64,000 bases of DNA from Erwinia sp. S63 (GTDB lineage: Bacteria; Pseudomonadota; Gammaproteobacteria; Enterobacterales; Enterobacteriaceae), in NCBI RefSeq assembly GCF_016625195.1, contig NZ_JACVUP010000006.1, positions 1 to 64,000 on the forward strand, in the 5' to 3' direction. The notes beneath the pieces are model-generated. The model was given only the letters and a program-made list of their open reading frames with translations, did no database searches and was not told where the DNA came from. The translations under genes and the position numbers were made by a program. Of the stretch, positions 1 through 11,270 are shown in pieces (position 1 is the first letter of the stretch; each line of letters starts with the position of its first letter).

Positions 1-48
1 ATGGTAGTGTGGGGTCTCCCCATGCGAGAGTAGGGAACTGCCAGGCAT
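1..48 (+). rRNA. rrf: 5S ribosomal RNA, 3' end only
   Basis: The first 48 bases match the 3' portion of enterobacterial 5S rRNA, from the ATGGTAGTGTGGGGTCTCCC stretch to the terminal CTGCCAGGCAT. The 5' part, about 70 nt, lies left of the window, so an rRNA operon reading rightwards ends here. In E. coli an rRNA operon (rrnE) also lies just before metA. A strong terminator follows at once. Confidence 0.95.
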
Positions 49-61
49 CAAACAAGTGAAG

Positions 62-91
62 AAACCCTGAACGAAAGTTCAGGGTTTTTTT
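62..91 (+). terminator. rRNA operon intrinsic terminator
   Basis: The stem AAACCCTGAAC / GTTCAGGGTTT closes on a GAAA tetraloop and runs into a T tract. It sits 13 nt after the mature end of 5S rRNA. Confidence 0.93.
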
Positions 92-430
92 ACGTCTGCA
101 GATCGGTGAAATCCCCGCTAACAGCCACGAAGATCGCCAAAACACCGCTCAATGCGCTGCGAAAAAAGATTGAATTGCTCCGTAAAGCCTCCCATTTTTC
201 CTCTCAAACACTGTCATTACACCTCATCTATATGCAAAAAACGCATAGAACACCGCGTTGGTCGCACAAAGATGCAGCATAAATACACGGATCAGACCTC
301 CAAATCCTGCTTTAAACTGAAACATTTTCATAAACTGCATGAAGACTCGACATTCAGTAGATGCCAGGCTAACCTCGGGCATCTGGATGTCTAAACGTTT
401 ATACGGTTATCAGTAAGAGGTCAGTTAGTT
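92..430. other. Intergenic region, rRNA operon to metA
   Basis: About 340 bases without a credible gene. An 80-codon open frame at 152-394 has no ribosome binding site or recognisable protein features and overlaps the metA control region. The last 50 bases carry MetJ-type boxes. I see nothing else definite. Confidence 0.6.
385..408 (+). promoter_or_regulatory. MetJ operator (tandem met boxes) of metA
   Basis: Two adjacent 8-mers, GGATGTCT and AAACGTTT, each match the met box AGACGTCT at 6 of 8 positions. A weaker third, ATACGGTT, follows. Tandem met boxes are the known MetJ/S-adenosylmethionine repressor target, and the E. coli metA promoter holds a very similar GGATGTCTAAACGT string. The boxes lie 23-46 nt before the metA start. 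Confidence 0.75.
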
Positions 431-1360
431 ATGCCAATCAGAATCCCCGACGAATTGCCGGCAGTGAATTTTTTGCGTAATGAGAACGTGTTTGTCATGG
501 CCTCATCACGCGCCAGTGTTCAGGAGATTCGTCCGTTAAAAGTACTGATCCTCAATCTGATGCCAAAGAAGATCGAAACGGAAAATCAGTTCTTACGCCT
601 GCTGTCCAACTCGCCACTGCAGATTGATGTGCAGCTGCTGCGCATTGATAGTCGTGAGTCACGTAACACGCCGAGCGAACATCTTAATAACTTCTACTGC
701 AACTTCGAAGATATTGAGCACGATAATTTCGATGGTCTGATCGTCACGGGTGCTCCGCTGGGATTGGTGGATTTTAATGACGTAGCATACTGGCCGCAGA
801 TTCAGCGTGTACTGCACTGGGCGAAAGAACACGTCACCTCCACGTTGTTTGTCTGTTGGGCGGTACAAGCCGCGCTGAACATTCTCTACGGCATTCCAAA
901 GCAAACGCGTCAGAACAAACTTTCAGGCGTGTATGAACATCAAATCCTGCATCCGCATGCCTTGTTAACCCGTGGATTTGATGACAATTTCCTCGCGCCG
1001 CATTCGCGTTATGCCGACTTCCCGAGCCAGTTAATTCGCGACTATACCGATCTCGAGTTGTTTGCCGAATCTGAGACCACGGGTGCTTATCTGATGGCGA
1101 GTAAAGACAAGCGGCTGGCTTTTGTTACCGGCCATCCTGAGTACGATGCGCTGACGCTATCCGGTGAATACCATCGTGATTATGATGCCGGGTTGCATCC
1201 GGAAGTCCCGTTTAACTACTTCCCGCGGGACAACCCAGAACTGCCGCCGCGCGCCACCTGGCGCAGCCACGGTAATCTGCTATTCTCAAATTGGCTAAAC
1301 TATTACGTTTACCAGATCACACCGTTCGATCTGCGTCATATGAACCCGACACTCGAATAA
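431..1360 (+). CDS. metA: Homoserine O-succinyltransferase
   Basis: MetA transfers succinyl from succinyl-CoA to homoserine, the first committed step of methionine synthesis in the cytoplasm. The protein is 309 residues, the E. coli length. The expected catalytic residues are present: Cys142 in FVCWAVQAA, and His235 and Glu237 in GHPEYDA. The ATG is preceded by AAGAGG at 415-420. Expression is probably repressed by MetJ through the boxes just upstream. MetH, the last step of the pathway, is encoded 6 kb downstream. A strong terminator ends the unit. Confidence 0.98.
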   Translation: MPIRIPDELPAVNFLRNENVFVMASSRASVQEIRPLKVLILNLMPKKIETENQFLRLLSNSPLQIDVQLLRIDSRESRNTPSEHLNNFYCNFEDIEHDNFDGLIVTGAPLGLVDFNDVAYWPQIQRVLHWAKEHVTSTLFVCWAVQAALNILYGIPKQTRQNKLSGVYEHQILHPHALLTRGFDDNFLAPHSRYADFPSQLIRDYTDLELFAESETTGAYLMASKDKRLAFVTGHPEYDALTLSGEYHRDYDAGLHPEVPFNYFPRDNPELPPRATWRSHGNLLFSNWLNYYVYQITPFDLRHMNPTLE

Positions 1361-1388
1361 AGCAACAGCTGGTTTTTCTCATTGAATG

Positions 1389-1425
1389 TGCCGTGACAGC
1401 CGCGTGTTGTCGCGGCATTTTTTTT
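1389..1425 (+). terminator. metA intrinsic terminator
   Basis: The stem TGCCGTGACA / TGTCGCGGCA contains one G-T pair and is followed by eight T residues, 28 nt after the metA stop codon. Confidence 0.92.
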
Positions 1426-1515
1426 GCCTTTAACAAAATTGTGGAAGTCATTGCCTTTAATTCGAGGGTTTAAATTACATATTTATCAGTACAATAAGTC
1501 AGTTTAAAAATAAAA

Positions 1516-1540
1516 ATGGAAATAGTTTTTGAAAACAAAA
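1516..1540 (+). promoter_or_regulatory. Candidate IclR operator of aceBAK
   Basis: The string ATGGAAATAGTTTTTGA closely resembles the IclR-bound segment of the E. coli aceB promoter (ATGGAAATTGTTTTTGA). It lies about 100 nt before aceB in a very AT-rich stretch that probably also holds the promoter. A second copy of the TGGAAA...TTTTC type lies before iclR itself. The assignment rests on remembered E. coli sequence. Confidence 0.7.
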
Positions 1541-1632
1541 TAAAAATCATTATGCTCTGATCTTGCCGGTTAAAAATCACCCTACACCCGGATCCCAGTA
1601 ATTGGGGACGGATCATAACAGGAGCAGCCCGC

Positions 1633-3231
1633 ATGACAGATTCGGTTATCCACAATACGCTGACCTTCACTCAGCCCTTTACCCACGCGGAAAAGCAGCT
1701 GCTCACCCCGCAAGCCATCGACTTCCTGCACACACTGGTCGCGCGTTTTGCACCGGAACGTGAGCGCCTGCTAAAAGCACGTCAGCAGCGTCAACAACGT
1801 TACGATCAGGGTGCCTTACCTGACTTTGATTCGGAAACCACTTCCATTCGTGAACGTGACTGGCAGGTGCGCCCGATTCCCCAACTGCTGCGCGATCGTC
1901 GCGTAGAGATCACCGGCCCGCCGGATCGCAAAATGGTGATCAACGCGCTGAATGCGAACGTCAACGTCTTCATGGCCGATTTCGAGGATTCGTTAGCACC
2001 CACCTGGCAGAGATTGATGGATGGCCAGCTGACACTGCGGGATGCGGTCAACGGCACGCTGAACTTCACCAGTGAAGCGGGCAAGATCTACCAGTTGAAA
2101 TCCGATCCTGCTCTGCTGATGTGTCGTGTACGTGGGCTGCATCTGAATGAAAAACACGTTGAGTGGCGCGATCGGGCCATTCCCGGCGGGCTGTTTGATT
2201 TTGCGCTCTATCTGTTCCACAACGTTGAGGCACTGCTGGAAAAGGGGCATGGCCCCTGGTTTTATCTGCCAAAAACCGAGCATGCGTCTGAAGTGGCATG
2301 GTGGCGTGAGATCTTCCGCTTTAGCGAAGATCGCTTCGATCTGCCGCGCGGTACGATCAAAGCCACGGTATTGATCGAAACGCTGCCGGCGGTATTCCAG
2401 ATGGATGAGATCTTATGGGAGCTGCGCGATCATGTGGTGGGCCTGAACTGTGGCCGTTGGGACTACATCTTCAGCTACATCAAAACCCTGGCACAGCACG
2501 GCGATCGCATTCTGCCAGACCGCCAGCAAATCAGTATGGATCAGCCCTTCCTCGATGCCTATTCACGGTTGCTGATCAAAACCTGCCACCGCCGCGGCGC
2601 ACTGGCGATGGGCGGCATGTCCGCGCTGATTCCGAGCAAAGATGCCGAGCGTAATGCGTGGGTGATGCAGAAAGTACAGGAAGACAAAGCGCGTGAAGCC
2701 GGTAACGGCCATGACGGCACCTGGGTCGCGCATCCGGGTCTGGCCGATATCGCCATGGCTGAATTCGACCGTCAGCTCGGCAATCAGCCTAATCAGCTGC
2801 AGGTCAGTCGCGATCAGGATGCACCCATCACCGCCGAACGTCTGCTGCGGCCATGCCGGGGTCTGCGCACTGAAGCGGGTATGCGCGCCAACATTCGCGT
2901 GGCGTTGCAATACCTTGAGGCGTGGATTGGGGGTAACGGCTGCGTGCCGATTGATGGGTTGATGGAGGATGCCGCCACGGCAGAAATTGCCCGCACCTCC
3001 ATCTGGCAGTGGATTCATCACAAGCAGATCCTCAGCGATGGTCAACTGGTGACCGCCGAACTGTTTGAGCGGCTACTCGATGAAGAGATGCAGGCCCTGC
3101 AACAAACGCTGGGCGAGGAGCGCTTCCGTAGCGGACGCTTTGCCGATGCCGCCGCGCTGATGGCGCAAATCACCACGGATAACGAACTGGTTTCTTTCCT
3201 TACTCTGCCGGGCTACCGCCTGCTGCCATGA
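1633..3231 (+). CDS. aceB: Malate synthase A
   Basis: Condenses glyoxylate with acetyl-CoA to malate, the second step of the glyoxylate shunt. The protein has 532 residues against 533 in E. coli. The malate synthase signature is at about residues 265-280 ([16 protein letters not shown]), and the CRVRGLH segment at about 164-170 supplies an active-site arginine. An AGGAG sequence 8 nt upstream supports the ATG. It is the first gene of aceB-aceA-aceK, the classic acetate/fatty-acid growth operon, with 16 nt before aceA. IclR probably represses it through the operator upstream. Confidence 0.98.
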   Translation: MTDSVIHNTLTFTQPFTHAEKQLLTPQAIDFLHTLVARFAPERERLLKARQQRQQRYDQGALPDFDSETTSIRERDWQVRPIPQLLRDRRVEITGPPDRKMVINALNANVNVFMADFEDSLAPTWQRLMDGQLTLRDAVNGTLNFTSEAGKIYQLKSDPALLMCRVRGLHLNEKHVEWRDRAIPGGLFDFALYLFHNVEALLEKGHGPWFYLPKTEHASEVAWWREIFRFSEDRFDLPRGTIKATVLIETLPAVFQMDEILWELRDHVVGLNCGRWDYIFSYIKTLAQHGDRILPDRQQISMDQPFLDAYSRLLIKTCHRRGALAMGGMSALIPSKDAERNAWVMQKVQEDKAREAGNGHDGTWVAHPGLADIAMAEFDRQLGNQPNQLQVSRDQDAPITAERLLRPCRGLRTEAGMRANIRVALQYLEAWIGGNGCVPIDGLMEDAATAEIARTSIWQWIHHKQILSDGQLVTAELFERLLDEEMQALQQTLGEERFRSGRFADAAALMAQITTDNELVSFLTLPGYRLLP

Positions 3232-3247
3232 ACCTGGAGATAACGCT

Positions 3248-4549
3248 ATGAATCGTCACCAACAGATCAAACAACTCGAATCGAGCTGGAACGACGCGCG
3301 CTGGCAGGGCATTACCCGCCCCTACAGCGCGGAAGATGTTATCAACCTGCGTGGCTCAGTGAATCCGGCCTGCACGCTGGCAGAGCGCGGGGCGAATAAA
3401 CTGTGGTCGCTGCTCAACGGTGAGTCCACCAAAGGATATATCAACAGCCTCGGCGCCTTAACCGGTGGGCAGGCAATACAGCAAGCCAAAGCCGGCATAG
3501 AGGCGATCTATCTCTCCGGCTGGCAGGTGGCGGCGGATGCGAATATGGCCGGGCAGATGTATCCCGATCAGTCGCTCTATCCGGCGAACTCGGTACCGAA
3601 TGTGGTCGAGCGTATCAATCAGAGCTTCCAGCGCGCCGACCAGATTCAGTGGGCGAATGGTTTGTCGCCAGAAGATGAAGGCTTTATCGATTACTTCCTG
3701 CCGATTGTGGCGGATGCAGAAGCGGGCTTTGGTGGCGTGCTCAATGCCTTCGAGCTGATGAAATCGATGATTCAGGCAGGTGCCGGTGCGGTGCACTTTG
3801 AAGATCAACTGGCCTCGGTGAAGAAGTGTGGCCATATGGGCGGCAAAGTGTTGGTACCCACTCAGGAAGCGATTCAGAAACTGGTGGCTGCACGGCTGGC
3901 AGCCGATGTCATGGGCGTGCCGACGATATTGCTGGCACGCACCGATGCGGATGCCGCTGATTTGATTACCTCCGACTGTGACGAGCGCGATGCGCCGTTT
4001 ATCACCGGGCAACGTACCGCGGAAGGGTTCTTCCGTACTCGCGCCGGTATTGAGCAGGCGATCAGCCGTGGCTTGTCGTATGCGCCGTACGCGGATGTAT
4101 TGTGGTGTGAAACCTCGACGCCGGATCTCGAACTGGCGCAACGTTTTGCCGACGCGATTCACGCGCAGTATCCGGGCAAGTTGCTGGCTTACAACTGCTC
4201 GCCGTCATTCAACTGGAAGAAGAATCTCGACGATCGCACCATCGCCCGTTTCCAGCAGGCGTTAAGCGACATGGGTTACCGCTTCCAGTTCATTACGCTG
4301 GCCGGCATTCACAGCATGTGGTTCAACATGTTCGATCTGGCACACGCGTATGCGCAGGGTGAAGGGATGCGCCATTACGTTGAGAAAGTGCAGCAGCCGG
4401 AATTTGCCGCGCGCGAAAAAGGCTATACCTTCTCCTCCCATCAGCAGGAAGTGGGCACCGGCTATTTTGACCGCATCACCAACGTGATTCAGGGCGGCCA
4501 ATCTTCCGTGACGGCATTGACTGGTTCGACGGAAGCCGCGCAGTTCTGA
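3248..4549 (+). CDS. aceA: Isocitrate lyase
   Basis: Cleaves isocitrate to glyoxylate and succinate, the entry step of the glyoxylate shunt. The 433-residue protein is one shorter than that of E. coli. The signature KKCGH is at residues 192-196, with catalytic Cys194. GGAGA at 3236-3240 is the ribosome binding site. A 133-nt gap with hairpins separates it from aceK. In E. coli such structure helps keep AceK far below AceA, and the same logic may apply here. Confidence 0.98.
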   Translation: MNRHQQIKQLESSWNDARWQGITRPYSAEDVINLRGSVNPACTLAERGANKLWSLLNGESTKGYINSLGALTGGQAIQQAKAGIEAIYLSGWQVAADANMAGQMYPDQSLYPANSVPNVVERINQSFQRADQIQWANGLSPEDEGFIDYFLPIVADAEAGFGGVLNAFELMKSMIQAGAGAVHFEDQLASVKKCGHMGGKVLVPTQEAIQKLVAARLAADVMGVPTILLARTDADAADLITSDCDERDAPFITGQRTAEGFFRTRAGIEQAISRGLSYAPYADVLWCETSTPDLELAQRFADAIHAQYPGKLLAYNCSPSFNWKKNLDDRTIARFQQALSDMGYRFQFITLAGIHSMWFNMFDLAHAYAQGEGMRHYVEKVQQPEFAAREKGYTFSSHQQEVGTGYFDRITNVIQGGQSSVTALTGSTEAAQF

Positions 4550-4565
4550 TCAGTCTGCATGCGTG

Positions 4566-4614
4566 CCCTACGAAAATTGCACGACACCTTCGTAGGGTCG
4601 CCATTGATGGCGAC
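4566..4614. repeat. Hairpins between aceA and aceK
   Basis: Two adjacent palindromes. CCCTACGAA pairs with TTCGTAGGG over a 14-nt loop, and GTCGCCA pairs with TGGCGAC over TTGA. The second matches the GGTCGCC/GGCGACC element also found after metH and after glgP. A T tract is absent, so it is more likely an RNA-stability or attenuation element than a terminator. Confidence 0.7.
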
Positions 4615-4682
4615 TAAAACCGCATCGCGGACTTTCATCACGCCTGACCCATGGATGGGCTCCCTTTGCCGGAGCGTTGCCG

Positions 4683-6416
4683 ATGACACCGAGAGAATCT
4701 CTGATCGCCCACACCATCCTGCAAGGTTTCGACGCGCAGTATGGCCGCTTTCTGGATATCACCGCAGGCGCCCAGCAGCGCTTCGAGCAGGCCGACTGGC
4801 ATGCCGTGCAGCAGTCGATGAAAGCGCGTATCCATCTGTACGATCACCATGTTGGATTGGTGGCCAATCAACTGCGCATCCTCAATGATGTATCGAACTG
4901 GGATGAGGCATTCTGGCTACGGGTGAAAAGCCACTATGAGACGCTGCTACCCGGTTATCCGCGCCATGAAATTGCCGAAAGCTTCTTTAATTCCGTCTAT
5001 TGTCGCTTGCAGGGGCACAGCCATCTCGATCCCAATCGGCTGTTTATCTTCCCGTCGCAGCCCTATGCCGCCGCGCCGATGGCACAACGTCCATTGTCGC
5101 GGCTGTACCGTCCACAAGGCAGCTGGCATGAAGTTTTAAGGCAGGTTCTTAACGATATTCCTTTGCGCTTACCCTGGCAGGATCTCACCCGCGATATCGG
5201 CTGGATCGTCCGCCACTTGCATGAGCAGTTCAGCCCCGCTCAACTGGCCACCGCCACGCTGGATGTCGCCGGTGAACTGTTCTACCGCAATAAAACCGCA
5301 TGGATCGTGGCGCGATTGCAGTTGAGTGATGGCATGGTGCCTTGCTTGTTGCCCATCCAGCGTGATGAGGCGGGACGCTTGTGGATCGACACCTGCTTAA
5401 CCGACAGCGACGACGCCAGCATCGTGTTTGGCTTCGCCCGCGCCTATTTTATGGTATATGCACCCGTGCCTGCGGCGTTGGTTGCCTGGCTGCAACCGAT
5501 TCTGCCGGGAAAAACCCTTGCCGAACGCTACATGGCCATCGGCTGCCAGAAACACGGCAAAACCGAATGCTACCGCGAATACCTGCATTATCTGGCACAC
5601 AGCGGCGAAGAGTTCACCATCGCGCCCGGCATCCGCGGCATGGTGATGCTGGTGTTTACACTGCCCGGATTTGATCGCGTATTTAAAGTCATTAAAGATC
5701 GATTCGCGCCGCAGAAAGAGGTCACCGATGCGCAGGTGCGGGATTGCTATCGCATGGTCAAAGAGCACGACCGCGTGGGACGTATGGCTGATACGCAAGA
5801 GTTTGAGTACTTCGCGATACCGCGCGCACGCATCCCGGCAGCGCTGATGGCGGAGTTTGAACGCGATATTCCGGAGAAAATGGAACTGCGTGACGATGTG
5901 CTGATCATCCGCCATCTGTGGCTGGAACGCCGCATGGAGCCACTGAATCTGTGGCTGGCTCAGGCCACGCCGGAACAGCGTCAGCACGCGATCAGTGAAT
6001 ATGGCGATGCGATTCGCCAACTGGCGGCAGCCAACATTTTCCCCGGCGACATGCTATTCAAAAACTTCGGCATGACGCGTCACGGTCGAGTGGTGTTTTA
6101 CGACTACGATGAAATTCGGCCTATGACTGAACTGCAGTTCCGCGATGTGCCGCCAGCGCGTTATGAAGAGGATGAGCTCCAAGCCGAGCCGTGGTACAGC
6201 GTGGGGCCGGATGATGTGTTCCCGGAAACCTTCCGCTACGCACTCTGCAGCGAGCCGGGCACCGGTAAGTTATTGCTCGCGCTGCACCCGCAGCTGTTTG
6301 ATCCAGGCTGGTGGCGCGCGCTGCAAACGCGCATCCGGGAAGGGCATATCGAAGAAGTTATCGCCTGGCGCGCCGGACAGCGTTTCAGCGCGCGCTATGC
6401 ATCAGTGGCCGCTTAA
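4683..6416 (+). CDS. aceK: Isocitrate dehydrogenase kinase/phosphatase
   Basis: Bifunctional enzyme that phosphorylates and dephosphorylates isocitrate dehydrogenase, switching isocitrate between the TCA cycle and the glyoxylate shunt. I chose the ATG at 4683 because GGAG at 4671-4674 is correctly spaced from it. An in-frame TTG at 4677 is only 2 nt from that site. The product has 577 residues against 578 in E. coli. Conserved blocks include [20 protein letters not shown] and, in the kinase C-lobe, [13 protein letters not shown] and YDYDE. The stop overlaps the iclR stop tail-to-tail in a shared TTAA. Confidence 0.97.
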   Translation: MTPRESLIAHTILQGFDAQYGRFLDITAGAQQRFEQADWHAVQQSMKARIHLYDHHVGLVANQLRILNDVSNWDEAFWLRVKSHYETLLPGYPRHEIAESFFNSVYCRLQGHSHLDPNRLFIFPSQPYAAAPMAQRPLSRLYRPQGSWHEVLRQVLNDIPLRLPWQDLTRDIGWIVRHLHEQFSPAQLATATLDVAGELFYRNKTAWIVARLQLSDGMVPCLLPIQRDEAGRLWIDTCLTDSDDASIVFGFARAYFMVYAPVPAALVAWLQPILPGKTLAERYMAIGCQKHGKTECYREYLHYLAHSGEEFTIAPGIRGMVMLVFTLPGFDRVFKVIKDRFAPQKEVTDAQVRDCYRMVKEHDRVGRMADTQEFEYFAIPRARIPAALMAEFERDIPEKMELRDDVLIIRHLWLERRMEPLNLWLAQATPEQRQHAISEYGDAIRQLAAANIFPGDMLFKNFGMTRHGRVVFYDYDEIRPMTELQFRDVPPARYEEDELQAEPWYSVGPDDVFPETFRYALCSEPGTGKLLLALHPQLFDPGWWRALQTRIREGHIEEVIAWRAGQRFSARYASVAA

Positions 6417-7243
6417 CGGCCAGAATAGGTCTGCGTCACCTGTCTGGCGGCGCGGATCACCAGCGCGCCCAGTTCAGTGACGCGGTCATCGGTCATACGT
6501 GCTATCGGCCCGGAAATCGAGATGGCGGCAAAAGGCTCGCCGTGCTCGTCATAGATGGGTGCCGCTACGCAGCGCAGGCCTAGCGCATGCTCTTCATCAT
6601 CATGTGAGAAGCCCATTTTGCGAATCAGCGCCAGATTCTCTTTCAGGCTGTGCGGTGACATCAGGGTTTTCGGCGTGTAGTGGTGCAATCCTTTTTGATG
6701 CAACAGGGCAGTCACCTGTTCATCGCTGAGGTGGGCGAGAAACGCCTTGCCCGCGCCAGATGCGTGCATCGGTAGCTTACCGCCAATCGGTGCCGACATA
6801 CGCATCAGCTGCGTACACTGCACCTGGTCGATAATCACTGCCTGATAGTCGCTGAGATCCAGCACCGCCAGATTCACCGTTTCACCGGCATCTTCCATCA
6901 GCTTACGCAGGATAGGATGCACAATCGCCAGTAAATTGCGGCTCTGCAGGAAACTGCTGCCCACCACAAAGGCATGTGATCCAATCGTCCAGAGGCCCAG
7001 ATCGCCGACCTGATGCACAAATCCCTGCTGCTGCATGGTGGTCAGCAGGCGGTGCGTGGTGGAGTTAGGTAATCCGGCCTGTTGTGCCAGCTCGGTCAGT
7101 GCAACGCTGCCATGAGATTCGGCGATCAGTTCAAGTAAACGCAAACCGCGTGTCAGGGATTGAACTTGTCCACCTGCCGGGGCGCTGGTGGCTGCTGCGG
7201 CACGCGGTTTTTTTCCACGTTTCGCCGGTACTGGGGTTGCCAT
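6413..7243 (-). CDS. iclR: Acetate operon repressor IclR
   Basis: IclR-family repressor of aceBAK and of itself; glyoxylate and pyruvate are the known effectors. The protein has 276 residues (E. coli 274). A basic N-terminal tail is followed by a winged helix-turn-helix at about residues 30-90 ([21 protein letters not shown] lies in it) and the effector domain with ISISGP near the C-terminus. A GGAGA site precedes the ATG. It sits tail-to-tail with aceK and diverges from metH. Confidence 0.97.
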   Translation of the reverse strand: MATPVPAKRGKKPRAAAATSAPAGGQVQSLTRGLRLLELIAESHGSVALTELAQQAGLPNSTTHRLLTTMQQQGFVHQVGDLGLWTIGSHAFVVGSSFLQSRNLLAIVHPILRKLMEDAGETVNLAVLDLSDYQAVIIDQVQCTQLMRMSAPIGGKLPMHASGAGKAFLAHLSDEQVTALLHQKGLHHYTPKTLMSPHSLKENLALIRKMGFSHDDEEHALGLRCVAAPIYDEHGEPFAAISISGPIARMTDDRVTELGALVIRAARQVTQTYSGR

Positions 7244-7268
7244 AACGTCTCCACAATCGCATCAATGC

Positions 7269-7283
7269 TGGAAACCATTTTCG
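7269..7283 (-). promoter_or_regulatory. Candidate IclR autoregulatory operator
   Basis: TGGAAACCATTTTCG is an imperfect palindrome of the TGGAAAT-ATTTCCA type known for IclR, 26-40 nt before the iclR start codon. It fits the autorepression described for E. coli iclR. Confidence 0.65.
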
Positions 7284-7342
7284 TTTTTAGGCGCATGAAT
7301 GCAAACGCTGCTTTACTGGTCGGATCTGTAATGCTTTCAGGC

Positions 7343-7355
7343 TGAAAATGTCTCA
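7343..7355 (+). promoter_or_regulatory. Possible MetR site before metH
   Basis: TGAAAATGTCTCA matches the MetR consensus TGAA-N5-TTCA except at one position. MetR with homocysteine is the known activator of E. coli metH. The site lies about 90 nt before the metH start. Weak evidence from a short motif. Confidence 0.4.
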
Positions 7356-7441
7356 TCTGTCGTGACTTTTGCTCTCTGGAAAGTTATGCCAGTATGTTTG
7401 GCTGGCATATTAGCCAACGCAATGACGTGGACGGGGCGAGA

Positions 7442-10400
7442 GTGAGCAATAAAACAGAAATGCTGCATCAGCAACTGGCACAGCGGATTATGATTTTGGA
7501 CGGTGGCATGGGCACCATGATCCAGAGTTATAAACTCAGCGAAGCCGATTTTCGTGGCAGCCGTTTTGCCGACTGGCCCTCCGATTTGAAAGGCAATAAC
7601 GACCTGTTAGTGCTGACCAAACCTGAAGTGATCCGTGAAATCCACGATGCCTATCTCGCCGCTGGCGCGGATATTCTGGAAACCAACACCTTCAACTCCA
7701 CCACCATTGCGATGGCAGATTACGCGATGGAAGCCCTGTCCGCAGAGATCAACCTTGAAGCGGCAAAGCTGGCGCGTGCCAGTGCCGATGCATGGACGGC
7801 GAAAACCCCCGATCGTCCGCGCTATGTTGCGGGCGTGCTCGGCCCCACCAACCGCACCTGCTCCATTTCGCCTGATGTAAACGATCCCGCCTTCCGTAAC
7901 GTTACTTTTAATCAGCTGGTGGCAGCCTACCGTGAATCGACGCATGCGCTGATTGCGGGTGGCTCCGACCTGATTATGATCGAAACGGTGTTCGATACCC
8001 TGAATGCCAAAGCGGCGATATACGCTGTGCAGGTCGAGATGGAAGCGATGGGCGTGAAGCTGCCGCTGATGATCTCCGGCACCATCACGGATGCCTCTGG
8101 CCGCACGCTCTCCGGTCAAACCACCGAAGGTTTCTACAACTCACTGCGTCACGCCGAGCCACTGTCGTTTGGCCTGAACTGTGCGCTCGGTCCAGACGAG
8201 CTGCGCCAGTACGTGCAGGAATTATCGCGCATTGCGGAAGGTTACGTCACAGCTCACCCTAACGCCGGTTTACCGAATGCGTTTGGTGAATACGATTTAG
8301 ATGCAGCAAACATGGCGGAACAGATCGGTGAGTGGGCGCGTGCCGGTTTCCTGAATATTATCGGCGGCTGCTGTGGCACCACGCCAGCACATATCGCGGC
8401 GATGGTGGCGGCGGTAGAAGGCGTTGCGCCGCGCGCGCTGCCAGACATCCCAGTAGCCTGCCGTTTATCCGGCCTTGAGCCACTAAACATTCATGCCGAC
8501 TCGCTGTTTGTGAACGTCGGTGAACGCACCAACGTCACCGGCTCGGCTAAATTCAAGCGACTGATTAAAGAAGAGAAGTACAACGAAGCGCTGGATGTGG
8601 CGCGTCAGCAGGTGGAAAGCGGTGCGCAGATTATCGATATCAATATGGACGAAGGCATGCTGGACGCGGAAGCTGCGATGGTGCGCTTCCTCAACCTGAT
8701 TGCTGGTGAACCCGATATCGCGCGCGTGCCGATTATGATTGACTCCTCCAAGTGGGAGGTGATCGAGAAAGGGCTGCAGTGCATTCAGGGCAAAGGCATC
8801 GTTAACTCGATTTCGATGAAAGAGGGCATTGAGCCGTTTATCGAACACGCGCGCAAAGTGCGGCGCTACGGTGCCGCCATGGTGGTGATGGCGTTTGATG
8901 AAGTCGGCCAGGCGGACACCCGCGCCCGTAAAATTGAAATCTGTCGTCGCGCCTACAAGATCCTGACGGAAGAGGTCGGATTCCCGCCAGAAGACATCAT
9001 TTTCGACCCGAATATCTTCGCGGTCGCCACCGGTATTGAAGAGCATAACAACTATGCGATGGACTTTATCGGCGCCTGTGAAGACATTAAGCGCGAACTG
9101 CCGCATGCGATGATCTCCGGCGGCGTGTCTAACGTGTCGTTCTCGTTCCGTGGTAACGATCCGGTGCGCGAAGCGATTCACGCGGTGTTCCTCTATTACG
9201 CCATTCGCAACGGCATGGATATGGGCATCGTCAACGCCGGTCAGCTGGCGATCTATGACGACTTGCCCGCAGAACTGCGCGATGCGGTGGAAGATGTGGT
9301 GCTGAACCGTCGTGACGATGGCACCGAGCGGTTACTGGAGCTGGCGGAGAAATATCGCGGCAGTAAAGGTGACGGCGAGCAGGAGAAGCAGCAGGCAGAA
9401 TGGCGCAGCTGGGACGTGGTTAAACGTCTGGAATACTCGCTGGTAAAAGGCATCACAGAGTTTATTGAGCTGGATACCGAGGAGGCGCGCCAGGCTGCGT
9501 CGCGTCCGATTGAAGTGATCGAAGGACCATTGATGTCCGGCATGAACGTGGTCGGTGATCTGTTCGGCGAAGGCAAAATGTTTCTGCCGCAGGTGGTGAA
9601 GTCCGCGCGCGTGATGAAGCAGGCGGTGGCTTATCTCGAACCTTACATTGAAGCCAGCAAAGAAGCCGGGCGCAGCAACGGCAAAATCGTGCTGGCGACG
9701 GTGAAGGGCGATGTGCATGACATCGGCAAAAACATCGTCGGCGTGGTGCTGCAGTGTAATAACTACGAAATCATCGATTTGGGCGTGATGGTGCCGAGTG
9801 ACAAAATCCTCAAAACTGCGATTGCAGAGAATGCCGATATTATCGGGCTCTCCGGACTGATCACGCCCTCGCTGGATGAAATGGTCAACGTGGCGAAAGA
9901 GATGGAGCGTCAGGGCTTCACCATTCCGCTGCTGATTGGCGGCGCAACGACGTCGAAAGCGCACACGGCAGTGAAGATCGAGCAGAACTACAGCGGCCCA
10001 ACGGTATACGTACAAAACGCCTCGCGCACCGTGGGCGTGGTGTCATCGCTGTTATCCGATACGATGAAAGAAGAGTTTGTGGCGCGCACGCGCAAAGAGT
10101 ACGACACGGTGCGTATTCAGCACGCGCGTAAGAAGCCACGCACGCCGCCGGTGAGCCTGCAAACCGCACGCGACAACGATTATGCCATTGATTGGGAAAG
10201 CTATACGCCGCCGGTCGCGCATCGCCTTGGGGTGAGCGCGGTAACGGCCAGTATCGACACGCTGCGTAACTACATCGACTGGACGCCGTTCTTTATGACC
10301 TGGTCGCTGGCGGGAAAATATCCGCGCATCCTCGAAGATGAAGTGGTAGGGGAAGAGGCGAAACGCCTGTTTGCCGATGCTAATGCGATGCTGGATATGC

Positions 10401-11125
10401 TCAGCGACACTGGCACCCTGAATCCACGTGGCATAGTGGGGATTTTCCCTGCCAACCGCGTCGGTGATGACATCGAGGTGTATCAAGATGAGAGCCGTGA
10501 CCATGTGTTGTGTGTGAGCCATCACTTACGTCAGCAGACGGAGAAAACCGACTTCGCCAATTACTGCTTAGCCGACTTTGTGGCACCAAAATCCAGTGGC
10601 AAAGCCGATTACCTGGGCGCGTTTGCGGTCACCGGTGGACTGGAAGAGGATGCATTGGCCGAAGCCTATGAACAGCAGCATGATGACTACAACAAAATCA
10701 TGATCAAGGCGCTGGCAGACCGTCTGGCCGAAGCTTTTGCCGAGTATCTGCACGAACGTGTACGTAAGGTGACCTGGGGCTTTGCGGCTCATGAGAATCT
10801 GAGTAACGAAGAGCTCATTCGCGAAAATTATCAGGGCATTCGTCCGGCACCGGGCTATCCGGCCTGTCCGGAACACACCGAGAAAGCGCAGATCTGGCAG
10901 TTGCTGGATGTGGAAACGCACACCGGCATGAAGCTCACGGAGTCCTTCGCGATGTGGCCAGGTGCGGCGGTATCCGGCTGGTACTTTAGCCATCCTGACA
11001 GTAAATACTTCGCCGTGGCGCAGATTCAACGCGATCAGGTGGAGGATTACGCGGCGCGTAAGGGCATGAGCGTCAGCGAGGTAGAACGCTGGCTGGCACC
11101 GAATCTCGGTTATGACGCGGATTAG
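7442..11125 (+). CDS. metH: Methionine synthase, cobalamin-dependent
   Basis: Transfers methyl from methyltetrahydrofolate through cobalamin to homocysteine, giving methionine. I place the start at the GTG at 7442: it gives exactly 1227 residues, the E. coli length, and [11 protein letters not shown] aligns with the E. coli N-terminus. An upstream ATG at 7394 would add 16 unrelated residues. Domains in order: homocysteine-binding (zinc cysteines in GLNCALG and GGCCGTTP), pterin-binding (GERTNVTGS onward), cobalamin-binding with the axial-histidine motif DVHDIGKNI, and the C-terminal S-adenosylmethionine reactivation domain. It diverges from iclR, as in E. coli. Confidence 0.98.
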   Translation: MSNKTEMLHQQLAQRIMILDGGMGTMIQSYKLSEADFRGSRFADWPSDLKGNNDLLVLTKPEVIREIHDAYLAAGADILETNTFNSTTIAMADYAMEALSAEINLEAAKLARASADAWTAKTPDRPRYVAGVLGPTNRTCSISPDVNDPAFRNVTFNQLVAAYRESTHALIAGGSDLIMIETVFDTLNAKAAIYAVQVEMEAMGVKLPLMISGTITDASGRTLSGQTTEGFYNSLRHAEPLSFGLNCALGPDELRQYVQELSRIAEGYVTAHPNAGLPNAFGEYDLDAANMAEQIGEWARAGFLNIIGGCCGTTPAHIAAMVAAVEGVAPRALPDIPVACRLSGLEPLNIHADSLFVNVGERTNVTGSAKFKRLIKEEKYNEALDVARQQVESGAQIIDINMDEGMLDAEAAMVRFLNLIAGEPDIARVPIMIDSSKWEVIEKGLQCIQGKGIVNSISMKEGIEPFIEHARKVRRYGAAMVVMAFDEVGQADTRARKIEICRRAYKILTEEVGFPPEDIIFDPNIFAVATGIEEHNNYAMDFIGACEDIKRELPHAMISGGVSNVSFSFRGNDPVREAIHAVFLYYAIRNGMDMGIVNAGQLAIYDDLPAELRDAVEDVVLNRRDDGTERLLELAEKYRGSKGDGEQEKQQAEWRSWDVVKRLEYSLVKGITEFIELDTEEARQAASRPIEVIEGPLMSGMNVVGDLFGEGKMFLPQVVKSARVMKQAVAYLEPYIEASKEAGRSNGKIVLATVKGDVHDIGKNIVGVVLQCNNYEIIDLGVMVPSDKILKTAIAENADIIGLSGLITPSLDEMVNVAKEMERQGFTIPLLIGGATTSKAHTAVKIEQNYSGPTVYVQNASRTVGVVSSLLSDTMKEEFVARTRKEYDTVRIQHARKKPRTPPVSLQTARDNDYAIDWESYTPPVAHRLGVSAVTASIDTLRNYIDWTPFFMTWSLAGKYPRILEDEVVGEEAKRLFADANAMLDMLSDTGTLNPRGIVGIFPANRVGDDIEVYQDESRDHVLCVSHHLRQQTEKTDFANYCLADFVAPKSSGKADYLGAFAVTGGLEEDALAEAYEQQHDDYNKIMIKALADRLAEAFAEYLHERVRKVTWGFAAHENLSNEELIRENYQGIRPAPGYPACPEHTEKAQIWQLLDVETHTGMKLTESFAMWPGAAVSGWYFSHPDSKYFAVAQIQRDQVEDYAARKGMSVSEVERWLAPNLGYDAD

Positions 11126-11166
11126 TGTGCTGAGGATTTCTCAATTAACACCGAGTCTTCCCGGTC

Positions 11167-11235
11167 GGTCGCCTTAAAGGGTGACCCGACGACATGCAGC
11201 GTCGTAAATTTCCAGATGCGCTTGTATGCGCACCC
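11167..11235. repeat. Two-hairpin intergenic repeat after metH
   Basis: The hairpin GGTCGCC-TTAA-(A)GGGTGACC is followed after about 25 nt by a second hairpin, GCGC-TTGTAT-GCGC. The same two-part layout recurs after glgP at 33871-33940, and the first half recurs after aceA. A further hairpin (ATGCGGGT / ACCCGCAT, 11244-11264) sits between this element and the yjbH stop and may help end both converging transcripts, but it has no good T tract. Confidence 0.65.
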
Positions 11236-11270
11236 GGAAACCCATGCGGGTTTAATACCCGCATTAACGC

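Noticed and set aside
152-394. 80-codon open frame between the 5S terminator and metA
   Set aside because: No ribosome binding site, odd composition rich in Lys, His and Cys, and it overlaps the MetJ operator. Taken as chance.
4677-4682. TTG start for aceK two codons before the ATG
   Set aside because: The GGAG site would be only 2 nt away. The ATG at 4683 has normal spacing.
7394-7441. 16-codon N-terminal extension of metH from an ATG
   Set aside because: The added residues do not resemble MetH. The GTG at 7442 gives the exact E. coli length and N-terminus.
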